Origin: Pyricularia pennisetigena
Taxonomy: Eukaryota > Ascomycota > Sordariomycetes > Magnaporthales > Pyriculariaceae
Reading direction: 5' to 3'
Assembly (NCBI RefSeq): GCF_004337985.1
Contig: NW_021940919.1
Span: 744,001-808,000, forward strand
DNA: 64,000 nucleotides
Within the stretch, counting starts at the first letter, position 1. Every line of letters starts with the position of its first letter. Shown here in pieces: positions 24,081-35,436 of this stretch. The position numbers were made by a program, and so were the translations under genes. The notes under the pieces are model-generated. The model was not told where the DNA came from. It worked only from the letters and a program-made list of their open reading frames with translations, and did not search any database.

Positions 24081-24089
24081 GCGTATGGC

Positions 24090-25646
24090 ATTATTTTCGA
24101 ATTTTTTATTCCCACCACCATTTTTTATCACCACCACCACCACCACCAACAATAATAATAATAATAACAATAGTAATAGTACGTATAACCAGTTTTATCG
24201 TTTTATAATAAAAATTCGCATTATTATTCAATATTTTGAACATGCGCGCGTTTCGCGCATGTTTTGCGCTTCGCGCAAGCTTTTTATCAAATTATTTCAC
24301 CCACCATTCACTTTTTCAATTTTAGTTTATTTCCGCCTTAACCCTACCCGTTATTTTAGCTTAAACCGCCCTCCGCACCACCATATATTATACCCCATAA
24401 ATATGCAATTTATATATTAAATATCTGCTAATTATATATAAAGTATACAAATAATTAAAATGGCACGTTAACAAAATTGGAATTTCCTCAATTGGTTAAC
24501 CGTAATAGTAAATATTTTTTAATTGCCTATACCGTATTCGTGCTGTACATATGTTAACCGCATTAAAAAGGATATTAATTTGCAAAACCTTAATCGAAAT
24601 ACCGTTCCTTGTATAAACGATAACGGTTAAATTGTTGGTAAATATTAATATTGCATATACGCCGCATATGCGGGATATATACACCTTATAGGCCCTATTA
24701 AATATAAAAATAAGGATTACATTAAACTTAAATTTATGTCCAAATCCATAGTTTATGCGATGCATATATATAATTAATATACGTATAGAATACCACCGAA
24801 AAAACGGCAAAAAGGAAATGACCGAAAAGCAGCTTGCTGGTGCGGCCCCTATATACCTGGCGTATACAAAACATATATTAATACCACCGCAATATACCCC
24901 CACCCTTTTATTTATTTTAAGAAAACCAATATTTTAATATGAATGTTTTTTCCTATTATATATTTTACATATATTTATTATATGCAATTATCTAGTAAGT
25001 ATAAATATTAACGTTATCTGCGGTACGATTTACAAAAGCAATAAAAAGGTAAATATTTATTATGCATTTCCAATGCATATACCTAATATACGGGACCAAT
25101 AAATAATTTAGTTTACCCGCTATATAAAAAACAAATACCCTGAAGTTAATAAATGTAATTAAAGCATATAATATTTATATACATTCCATTAACACCATTT
25201 TAATTGCAAAACATATTCGCGCCAATGTTATAAAGGACGAAAGGCGTGCGGGCCGCAAATAAATATTTCCAATACACAGTATATATTTTGCATATACTAA
25301 CTATTCAAAAAGTTATCCTTCGCTTTATCGCAACCAACTAATAGGCGAAATTTCGTATAAAAATTTTGTTTTAAATAAATGAGCAAATGCATTATATACA
25401 TAGGGCAAATATATTAATAATACATAAATTAGGATACCAACAGACTAGAGGCTGGGCGGTAGATGCTATTATATCGTTTAAATAGGGCATTGCTAATATT
25501 AATACTGCTACCCTGTGTAAGCTTTTCGCTATGATATATTATTCCAATGCAAATATTAGGTATATATGATATATTAATATAATTTCAACTAAACGACGTT
25601 TTTGCTCCCGGCAAAAATGGGGCCAGTGAGGCTACCATTGTAAATA
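24090..25646. other. AT-rich decayed spacer between two elements
   Basis: Outside the 13.84-kb element. It starts with a (CCA)n then (AAT)n microsatellite at about 24128-24168 and two adjacent GC-rich hairpins at 24241-24261 and 24264-24278. The rest is AT-rich with no frame I can support. It is probably older mobile or RIP-altered sequence. Confidence 0.4.
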
Positions 25647-27498
25647 ACGTCGGGTACCCCCTGCTCGGCCCCCCCCTGTTCGGCGCCCAAAAATAACTGT
25701 ACAGCCACCTTCACCTCTCATGTTCTTTCATAAATATCTCGACTAAATTTTCACTTTTGGATTTACTTTTTTCTGTTCTTCATTTTCCGTTTTCCAATAA
25801 AGCAGTATACCGAAAATCAGCTTATTTGCGTCATTGAAAACGTTAATAATGGCGAATCAATTACAAAAACCTCCCGAAAATGGGGAATACCTAAATTTAC
25901 ACTTCAAAATCGGTTTAAAGGTTTTTAACCTTATAAAAAAGCATAAAACCCTTTTTAGAAACTTTTTACGGAGCAAAAAAAGCATTTAACTAATTGGGCA
26001 TTTACCCAAACAATTTTGAGGTCTCCGCCAACCCATTAAAAATTACGTTTTTTACCGAACGAATTCTTTAAGCCGCTGGAAAAGTAAAAAACTTTGGAAA
26101 ACGTTGAATAACCCGTTTTTTAGCTTGTTATCCAATTTTTAAAACCCAAAAGCCCCGTCGAATAAAAAACGCCCGGGTTAATAGGGCTATTACGGAAATA
26201 ATTAAATTTTGGTGGTTTTATATAATTAACCCCGTTATTAACGATATTAAACCGGAAATTCGGTGGAATATGGACGAAACCGGTATAATGGAAGGTAAAA
26301 AATTTAACGGCCTAATATTAAATTTTAACGGAATTCGGCCGTTATAGCGGAAAAACCCCGGAACGCGTGGTTGGACGATTATAATCGAATATATATCGGT
26401 TACGGGTATTACCCTCCCTCCCCTCGTTATATTTAAAAGAAAAAACGTATAAAAACAATGGTTTCCAACGGATTTAAACCTTTTTAATAATTGGCAATTT
26501 TATATAACCGAAAACGGGTGGACAAATAACGAAACGGTTATCGAATAATTAAAAAAAGTGTTTATTCCGTATACCTAACCTAATACCCCTGAAAAGCGGT
26601 TATTAGTCTTCGACGGCCACGGATTATATATAACGGATGAATTTATGTTTTTTTACTTGCAAAATAATATTTAATTCCCATATTTACCCCTTTATTCGTT
26701 ACACGTTTTCCAACTATTGCATTTATCGGTTTTTGGGCCGTGAAAAAAGGTTTATCGACGTTAATTTGGATTTATTACCCAATTTTGCTGTTTAACAGTT
26801 GTTGCAAAACGAAGTTTTTTTTTGCTATAATATAACCAAATCGAAAGTATTTATAGCAAAAAATATTTAATCTGGGTAGCGTATAACGGGTTTATGGGCG
26901 GTAAATTTGGTTAAACCATTTTTAGACCCTTTTTTATTAAAAAATAGCAACGTTAAGGTTATAAAAAAAAATAACGGTTTATAAAGGGATAAAACACCGG
27001 AAAGCCTAACCCAAAAAATTAACGACCCGTTTTTACTTATTTGGAAAACCCCTAAAACGACCCGAAATATTCGATTTTAACTGCAAAAACTTTCCCAATC
27101 CAATAAAACCAACGTTATTTCACGTTTTTTATTTGCAAAAGTCCAAAAAAAACTTCGAAGCCAAAAATATACTTCCGGCTAACGCCCAGCGAAAAATTAG
27201 TTTATTGGAAGCACAATTGGAGGTAGTACGGCCGGTTAAAAAAAGGAGGGTAATTCCGGATCCAAACGAGTTTTTGGTTAATAAATAAAATATTATTGGA
27301 TTGCAGGAAAATGATATAGAAAATTTGGAATTCTTAGCTGATGGAGAAAAGGTTAATAAACCGGAACAGCCTGAGAACGATTGTATTTTTGTTCGTTAAT
27401 AGTTTTATATTTAAATTAGTTTATAAAAGTAGGTATTTTGTTATTGGATTTTCGGGGCGCTGAACAGGGAAGGGGGCCGAGCAGGGGGTACCCGACGT
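25647..27498 (+). mobile_element. Pot2/Fot1-like pogo DNA transposon, decayed
   Basis: It is 1852 bp long and bounded by inverted repeats that start ACGTCGGGTACCCCCTGCTCG on both ends and continue for about 45 bp with small differences. It is flanked by a TA target duplication (25645-25646 and 27499-27500). Size, TIR length and TA target fit the Fot1/Pot2 group of Tc1/mariner-pogo elements (Pot2 is about 1.86 kb). The TIRs kept their GC-rich sequence while the inside is AT-shifted, as expected if RIP acts mainly on CA dinucleotides. Confidence 0.85.
25795..27399 (+). pseudogene. Decayed pogo/Fot1-type DDE transposase
   Basis: Reading through stops shows a helix-turn-helix CENP-B-like start (R-K-W-G-I-P-K-F-T-L), then the DDE catalytic core: NMDE with the first Asp at 26273-26275 and LLVFDGHGLYIT with the second Asp at 26612-26614. 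These are the diagnostic D-E-x-G and D-G-H-x-S-H/T positions of Fot1-like transposases. In-frame TAA/TAG stops occur throughout, so the copy is dead. It lies wholly inside the TIRs at 25647 and 27498. Confidence 0.7.
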
Positions 27499-27513
27499 TA
27501 TATAATTTGCACC

Positions 27514-27517
<4 letters not shown>

Positions 27518-27569
<52 letters not shown>
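27518..27569. repeat. (TA)n microsatellite
   Basis: A long TA run just right of the Pot2/Fot1-like element. The element's TA target fits such a landscape. Confidence 0.9.
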
Positions 27570-27572
<3 letters not shown>

Positions 27573-28727
27573 CCTAATGAAAACGGATTTATTTAATAAG
27601 CAAATTTTTAACGAAAAAATGGAAAGTAAATTTGTGTAACCCATATATATGCATGGTATATGGGCCGTATATGCAAACGTTCGCTAACACTTGACAGCCG
27701 CCCTTCGCGAAAATGCTAAAAAGCTTCGACAAATATATATTATTTATGGGCCATTTGCTATACATATATATTGCTAACACAACCAAAACTTCACGCATTC
27801 GCGGCGTTTCCAAAAATAAATTTCATTATTTTCTCCCATCATGCAGCATATTTAATGCATATGCTAATAATATAAATATAACGCCCACCAAATCTAATAA
27901 ATATACGCCATTCAAATGCATTCCATATACAATATTAATACACAATTAGTTCGTAGCCTCATTCGCCGCAAAATCAATAAGGATGGTTTTGCTTAAAATA
28001 AATATATTTTCAACCCATATACAATATATATGCAATACGTGAACTAATATTACATAATTTGACAAATTATTTTATCCGAATATATAGGCGCCGCATATGC
28101 AGCGTATTAGGGGATATTTGGATTTAGTAGTACAATTAATTTTATACTTTAAGCATAGTTTTAATAAGCATATGCGCTATATATGCGCTATATATGCGTT
28201 GTATTTAAAATTTTCATAATACCGTTTATGGGTATTTACTGTATGTGCGTTGCATATGCAAGGTACAAATCTAATAGTAGACGGTTATATAATGGTTATT
28301 GGCGTTATGCTATGATTTAAAGTGTGCAATTGGAATGCATACGCATATAATAAGGAAGGAAAATGCTTAAAGTTTTTTTGTACTAAATTATATTATAGAT
28401 AAGTATAAATTCTGGTATTGTTTTCGATATATATATAAATATATATATATATTACTTACAAACAGCTGCTGTAACCGTTAATCTTTCAACCCGTTTACCC
28501 CGGCCAGTATTTCATATAATATCCGGCTATTAAAACGAGGGTCGAATTGGGAATTGGGGATTATATCCCCTTTAAGGTAGCCGTTTGCGTGTTGTATGTG
28601 CACCGCTTTTGCGAGGATAAAATATTAGCTTTTCACGCGTATTGGGCCGATTTGCTAATTCTTTTTTTGGTTTTTGCAATAAATTTGCAACGATTTTCCT
28701 CACAATTCCCTCTTCTTCCTTTTCCTT

Positions 28728-28812
28728 TTTTTCCTCCTCCTTTTCCTCCTCCTTTTCCTCCTCCTTTTCCTCCTCCTTTTCCTCCTCCTTTTCCTCCTCC
28801 TTTTCCTCCTCC
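28728..28812. repeat. 12-bp tandem repeat TTTTCCTCCTCC, seven copies
   Basis: In phase with the minus-strand coding block it reads as repeated EEEK, so it may be an expanded acidic/basic linker of the intron-rich gene. Confidence 0.9.
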
Positions 28813-29474
28813 ATTTTTTCCTTTTTTTTCTGTTTTTTTGTTTATATTCGGGCGTTGTAAATATATCGTATTTACGAACAATTAACTGGTTTGCGGTTTT
28901 ATCGTCACTGTCGCTTATTATAAACGGTATTAAAGTATTGCTTTTCCGGGTAATTGGCCGTTTGGAAACGGGTAATTGCCGCGCAATCGCATTACGTTTG
29001 CCTGGTATAAATATATTATCAATTGCAGGAATTTGATGTTAATGTAACGTATATACAGTATTTTCAATTGCAGCTATTATAAGTTTAATACGGTTACGCG
29101 GCCGCGCATTTGATGTTTTTACATGCAATAAATCTGCATTACGTTTCCGGTTTATATTGGAAACGGATCCTTATAAATAGAAATTAATAAATAATTAAAT
29201 AAAAAAGAATAATATAATATATTTACAAATAATTGGCGTTGGAAATGCGAACCATATTTAATACGGAGCGATTTATGGGTTAAAACGATTCATTCTGCTG
29301 TTTGTGCAATAATATCCAAAGGATATATATGCCTAAAAGTTATTAATAAAAAATTATAAAAAAGAATTCAAAAAAACACTTACACCGGCTCTTTCGCAAA
29401 TTTACTTTATCTCCAATGTTGGTCGAAAACGAGTTTTTTTAACGCACTAAATTAATAGACGTTAATACTAATAC

Positions 29475-29560
<86 letters not shown>
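29475..29560. repeat. (AAT)n microsatellite
   Basis: About 28 uninterrupted AAT units in a probable intron of the intron-rich gene. Confidence 0.9.
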
Positions 29561-30540
29561 GTATAAACATACATATATAAATACTTACTTAAATCCAAAT
29601 TCTTTTTCGGTTAAATTCGGGATTCTAAAACTTTCTAATACCACTATTAAAGATTAGCAAATAAGCGGCGAATATAATGTATTACGGTAATGGAATGTAT
29701 ATGCAATACATTTACAAAGCCCTGGGTGTTCGCAACGTGAATGCCGGCGAAGGTTTGTAAATTGTGCGTACGACGCACCATACATTTTACCGCTTTTACC
29801 GTTCAAAAACGCCATACATCTATAATAATTAGCTTAATATATTTATAAATATAAATTAAAATAATTATTTACATGTTTGGAATTACGTTGGATAAATGCA
29901 ACGGTGGGTTGGGTGGTACTATAACAAATGTTAATATATTATCGTGCACATGTTGGGCGTATGCACCGCATAAACAACCAACGGTAACATTATACTTACA
30001 CTTACTTTCATCGAATTTCCCAGCATTCCAATTGGGTTTGTTTTGTTCTGTAAATATATCAAATATAAATATAAATATAATATTTATATATATATAATAT
30101 TTATATATATATATATTTTGCAAAAAGGGTTATCTTACTTAGTGGGACCCAATCCCAATTCAGGTTCGCAATACCTCCAATATGGTAACCGTATTTGGAG
30201 GTAAATAATGCATTCTCAACGTCTGGAAAAATAAAATCAACTAAATCCTAAATTAACATTAATATAAATATTTTTAAACCATTATTAAAATTTTATAAAT
30301 ATATACCAATTGATTTTCAGATGGTACCCAATCGCTTTTGCTTATATTGCCGGCGGGAAAAAATCATATTTAATTCTATGTGCAATGAATATGCGGAAAT
30401 GAAATTTGGAAAAAAAGAAAAAATTGCAATCGTTGTTAAAAATGGGTTGGTACATTGATAAAATAAACAATTTCCGTAGGCAATGCATCTGGATCACTCG
30501 CCTATTGCATAGGCTTTATATAAAAAAAAGGAAATAAACG

Positions 30541-30600
30541 AAAAAAGTAAAAAAAAGTAAAAAAAAGTAAAAAAAAGTAAAAAAAAGTAAAAAAAAGTAA
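30541..30600. repeat. 10-bp tandem repeat AAAAAAGTAA, six copies
   Basis: A perfect 10-bp array in AT-rich decayed sequence. Confidence 0.9.
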
Positions 30601-31150
30601 AAAAGAAAGTTGGAGTTTTAACCGAAATAATGCAATGCATGTGGAAATAATATAGATCTTTCCAACCACGTTTAATTTCGTATTTTAAGCTTGAAACGCT
30701 TAAATATGGGGCTAATAATAAACGATAACCATTACACCTAGTATAGAAATTAAAACCGAATTTTTGCAAAATTAATGGTTTATTAAATTTGAATATCAAA
30801 AATAAAAATCGTCCGTTAAAAAAAAGGTGTTGGAAAATAATCGTTCGATTTGATATACATCCGTTGTTTACGCGGTGTATATGGTAAATATTCTGGTTTT
30901 TATTCCGAATCAATTTCTTTTTGCAATATTTCACATTCTTTTTACCGTTTAATTTCCAACAGTTTTATTTTAATAAACGTTCCTTTTGAAGTTCTTCGTT
31001 TTTTTGTGCAATTTTATACACGTATTTAATGGTTAAATACTACGTCGTTGTTGCAATATTATTGCAAATATTATTATAATATCGTTATTTGCAAACGTAG
31101 TAAATGAACGTTTACCTGTTAATAATTAAAACGTTATATTTGATATTCCT

Positions 31151-31390
31151 TTGCTTGTGCGTTGGAATTGCGGCTTTGGATCTAGCACCGGCTTTAATAT
31201 TTCTGCTTCATTATTTGTGCATTGCAGTTGCGGCTCTGGATCTGGTACCGGTTTTAATATATCTACTGCATTATTTGTGCATTGCAGTTGCGGTTCTGGA
31301 TCTGGTACCGGCTCTAATATATCTGCTTCATTATTTGTGCATTGCAGTTGCGGCTTTGGATCTGGTACCGGCTTTAATATATTTTTGTTA
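31151..31390. repeat. 60-bp coding minisatellite, four copies
   Basis: Four 60-bp units with few differences. On the minus strand they read as a 20-residue repeat with the core PVPDPEPQLQCTNN followed by four variable residues and IL, without stops. The units keep CA/TG dinucleotides and an open frame although the surroundings are heavily decayed. Confidence 0.9.
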
Positions 31391-31663
31391 TTGCTTGTAC
31401 GTTGCAATTACGGTATAGGAATATAATGAATTTAATTTCGTAAAATTGCATGTGCGTATTGCCCAGTGGAAACAATATTATATCTTCTTTTTTTTGCGTT
31501 AAAAACTGCGGGCAAATTTAGCAATATTAGATCGATTATCCCATATAATAAGAATACCATGCTTAAGCGTTATTTCGTCTTTTTCGGTTTAAGCAAAACA
31601 TTTGCGTTCCAACCTAAAACAAATAAATATAAAAATATTAATATTATTTTTCCCAAATATTTT

Positions 31664-31670
<7 letters not shown>

Positions 31671-31711
<41 letters not shown>
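31671..31711. repeat. (TA)n microsatellite
   Basis: A TA run next to a possible splice site of the intron-rich gene. Confidence 0.9.
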
Positions 31712-31718
<7 letters not shown>

Positions 31719-32921
31719 AATAGCGGCCAAAAGTGGTAATTTTCGCCCAACTAACGAACTATTTTCTGCATGCCCTATTTCGGCGATATTGGTATATTTA
31801 GGCGCTGTTTAACGCCAAAATTGGTTGATATTTGAACAGCATGCAAAAATTGCAGCTTTTAACCAAAGGATTTCCTTTCGTTAAACCAAGCCTTAGTTTC
31901 TGGATATGCATCGATTATATATTGCATATACGTTTTATATTCGGTTTCCGTTGGTAAATTAATCAATTTTTCAAACTGTGTCCGCGCTTTATACAAAGGA
32001 AATTTCGTTTTAAAATTCCGGATTATATAAATTGCACAAATAATGTAAATGCATTAAAAATGCTTTTTTTAATATTTTGCTTGTATTAAGGGAATCAAAG
32101 TATAAATCAAATCCCGAATTATATTTTATTAATTAATATTTAAATATTAAAAACGATATAATTATAATGCTTACCGAATGCTTGTATTTGGTTTGCGTTA
32201 GCTATTGCTGTTATCCGATTTCTAACTTCACCTCCAAAAATATGCCCCCATTTAGCAATCTAACCAAAAATTTGTTAATAAATTTAAAAATAACCTATAA
32301 AAAAAGCTTCCAATCTTTTTAAATTTATGGGTTTATAAAACTGTAAAAATATGCTTGTTTTCGTCCGTGAGGTAGATTTAATAGAATAAAACTAATATAC
32401 TCCATATAATATATAAAAAAACATATGCATTGTAAATATATACAATTTGCTGGACCTTCCCATCCTTTAAAAAAGAAAAGTTAATAAATCATGCAACCAT
32501 TTTCCAGGATAAATCCATTTTTAAATATTATTGTCGACTAAAATGTTTAAGCAGTGTACGTATAGTGTATATGGTAGCGAATCTTCCTTATATTAAATGG
32601 ATAATATCCCAAATAAGACGTTGTTCGTGTGGTCTTTGTTATTGGTTTCGGAATTCCGCATATGCACTAAATATAATATTTATTATTAATATAAATGCAA
32701 TATATAAAAAATGTGTATATATACCTAAATACCCAGTTCCTTTTGGATTTTTAATAATTCTAAACGCTTTAGTTATAAATGCAATTCGATTAAAACAGTT
32801 TAAATATCTTTTAAATCCACGTAAGGCATTTTCGTTGCCCCATTTTTCCTTAAACGTTTGAGACGCAATGCTTATAGCAAATATTCCTGGATAGCCAAGT
32901 GAATAAATTAATAAAATAAAA

Positions 32922-33043
32922 AAAGAAAAAGAAAAAAAGAAAAAAAGAAAAAAAGAAAAAAAGAAAAAAAGAAAAAAAGAAAAAAAGAAAAAAAGAAAAA
33001 AAGAAAAAAAGAAAAAAAGAAAAAAAGAAAAAAAGAAAAAAGA
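32922..33043. repeat. 8-bp tandem repeat GAAAAAAA, about 15 copies
   Basis: Fills the gap directly after the 33053-33278 coding block; the block's 5' splice site GTATCT leads straight into it, so it is probably intronic. Confidence 0.85.
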
Positions 33044-34866
33044 ATAAGATACCAACGTAGTTTTAAAGTTAATATATCTTGCGTTTTAAAAACTGTTAAA
33101 ATATCTTTTTTAATTTGTATTGGCATTCGATTTGGAAAAGTTGGGTAATACGTATACGATCCACGGGCAAATATAAATATTTATGGATTCCGTAAATGGT
33201 TTACTGGAATACAAATATTAAAATTTATTTCGCATTTGCATCGTTTTATTTTACCAATACCGTTGGAATGGCGGAATCCTGGCGAAAAATTAGTATTATA
33301 AATATATATTTAATATTATAAGGGATATTTACCACAAATTTTACGTTTATGCAAAATATTTCCAATATGAATGCATTGTAAAAGATTTTGTTCTGGGTTA
33401 CCGTTTTTTAATAAAAATTGCAAATAGTGGGTATTTAACCCAATAAACGATGGTAAAAATATTTGTAAAATATGCTAAAGCTTTGCTAATAATTTATTTA
33501 AATATAATAGTTGCATTTCCTAAAAAAATTAATATATATAATAAATAAATAAATAAATAAATAAATTTACGTACACTATTTTCTCCTCGATAAAAATAGG
33601 TTAGATATTCGAACAGGACCATTTTCCTATTATAACGTTTTTGCAATGCATTTGCCCGGTTGGATTTAAATTGGTTTTACGTTTCCAAAATTCCAAAAAA
33701 CCGAAGAAAACACTAATATATATTTAATATATAAAATGTATACGTTAAATATATACGGCGCACTTATTTTTTATTTTATTCCGGATATTTTGTTAAACCG
33801 TTGGGGCCGGATGTATACAAATTCTACATTTAGAAAATTATTCTGTATGAAATAGTTTAAACCGATTATAAGTAATGCAAAAATTACGGAGGTTTGCCCG
33901 AAAATTGGAGCAATATCGAATTCCGCTGCATTGAAAATTCCAATGGAATGCATAATAATTGCTAATATAAAAATTAGTTTTTATATATTAATATTATTAT
34001 ATAAATTTACCCAGAAAAATTTAGTTTTTGACGTTCGAATTTCCTATTTTGTTAAGAATTTGGAAGTAAAGGCAATATTAAATTTAAAAAGAAACTAGTT
34101 TTAATATTTGCAATATTTATATTTTAATAAAATAAATATATTTACTCGTTCGACAATCTTTTTAATTTTAATATTGCAAATGCTGGTAAAAATAAATCCA
34201 TTTAACTCTATAAACGATATTTACCATAAAAAATATGTTAAATTCCCGTTATTAGAATATTTGGATAATATGGAATAATAATATAATGTTAAATTTTTGT
34301 AACGGTAATTTTGTATTTATTATTTCCGGTAATATAAAAACCAAATTGGTTAATAATTTCCTAATATTTATTAGCGATTAAATACCGTATATATAACGTA
34401 TATATAATATTTATTTTGTTTATATAACTATTAACCCATAGCAATTCCCAAAAGTTCTGCATTTTTGTTTAGTTAAAAAGTTTAGCATTTATATTATATA
34501 TAATTTATTTTGTATTTTTAATTGGAAAATTTTCCAATTATATATGCAAATCCTGTGGGATTTTACCATTTGGAAATAACGGTATTATTACCCATTTATT
34601 TTTGCGCTTTATTTGTTAAATACCCAAATAAAGGTTTAGCAATAAATGGGCGTTGCGTAAGGGAGAAAATGTTTTTTAATCCCCATTGAATCGGTATATT
34701 GAATCGCCGATTCCGGGTTTTTATTTTTAATTATTTTTCTTATAAACAGCCAATTAGAATTTGTTATTTTGTTAAATCCCGTGCATCCCTTTTGGGATTT
34801 TGAACCCCCGGTCCTTTTACAGGATCCACTTTCTGAACCCCTTCCAGCGAGTTTCTGAACCGGGCT

Positions 34867-35436
34867 TAACTCGTCCCTCCTTAGAGTAGAAGTTCCATCC
34901 ATCCCTGTATTTTTAGCAAAACCTGTCTCTTCTTTATGCGGATATGTTTGTGTACGAACCAAGTTGTCTAACATCGGACCTTTGCTCCGGAGCTTTCGAC
35001 TCAATCGTCTAGCTTATGCAACTTGCGCGTGTTAATCATCTACTCGTCGTACAGGTAGGTGAAGCTTGGTATATTCTTTCTTTTTCTAGAATGTCGGGAG
35101 GACGTTGACTTGGTCCACAATGACTTTCGGAAGGTTTGCCTCGATTGCGGTAGTGATTGGGCCAATTTGGGGGGTGAGACTTTTCATAATTCATGCAACA
35201 ATGGATATAGCAAGGTATATACTTGACATACCTGAATGGACACGAACAGACCATATGGTAACAACAATTTATAAACGGTGCGCCAGTCCACTGTTGAAGC
35301 AGTACTTTCAGTCAAAAGTATCATTCCTCAACACCGTGAGAAATAACTACTCCAACACCATTTTGCCACATTTATCCATCTCGACTCTCTGTCACTTTTA
35401 CCTCTACCACATCTACAGCAAAGACCCTTTTCTAAA
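34867..35436. other. Right border of repeat island and promoter side of secreted gene
   Basis: Composition returns to normal here. No gene is supported; a minus-strand frame at 34636-35004 crosses the inverted repeat and is probably chance. The pyrimidine-rich stretch at 35340-35436 is the likely leader of the following gene. Confidence 0.45.

Larger units (their letters stand above)
28480..33960 (-). pseudogene. Decayed, intron-rich gene of unknown family
   Basis: On the minus strand a series of coding-like blocks is separated by AT-rich gaps with GT and AG borders. The best blocks are about 33768-33960, 33575-33712 (contains TGQMHCKNVIIGKWSC), 33333-33519 (contains FLPSFIGLNTHYLQFLLKNG) and 33053-33278 (contains NGIGKIKRCKCEINFNICIP then FARGSYTYYPTFPNRMP). 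Further blocks are a 20-residue repeat domain at 31126-31407 and a block at about 28570-29160 with a Glu/Lys repeat. Each of the first four has a plausible 5' splice site (GTACGT, GTAAAT, GTATCT). Stops are few per block. The RCKC...C and R-G-S-x-T-Y-Y-P segments suggest a zinc-binding DNA-related protein, but I do not recognise the family. Introns hold microsatellites. It is likely the resident gene of the outer element; the block list is incomplete. Confidence 0.45.
10048..34866. mobile_element. AT-rich nested repeat island bracketed by short inverted repeats
   Basis: Left repeat 10048-10086 and right repeat 34822-34866 are inverted versions of one sequence that starts AGCCCGGTT and contains AGAAACTCGCTGG; the left has a few C-to-T type changes and a short deletion. 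Between them the DNA is strikingly AT-rich, with reading frames broken mainly by TAA/TAG, as expected from RIP. It holds a 13.84-kb element, a Pot2/Fot1-like element, many microsatellites and an intron-rich decayed gene. No matching target duplication is visible outside the repeats, so calling the whole block one element is an inference; it may be a composite. Confidence 0.5.

Noticed and set aside
28547..28885. Plus-strand Phe/Pro/Ser frames over the TTTTCCTCCTCC array
   Set aside because: They are products of the tandem repeat; the opposite strand is in phase with other coding-like sequence and is the better reading.
32639..33126. Minus-strand Phe/Leu-rich frames over the GAAAAAAA array
   Set aside because: They are created by the microsatellite, which sits behind a 5' splice site and is probably intronic.
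10048..34866. Interpretation of the island as a Starship
   Set aside because: No DUF3435 tyrosine recombinase is recognisable at either end, and the inner element has clear terminal inverted repeats with a 9-bp duplication, which Starships do not show.
9540..34866. LTR retrotransposon or LINE in the island
   Set aside because: I saw no long direct terminal repeats, primer-binding site, or reverse transcriptase motifs (such as a YxDD box in a coding context).
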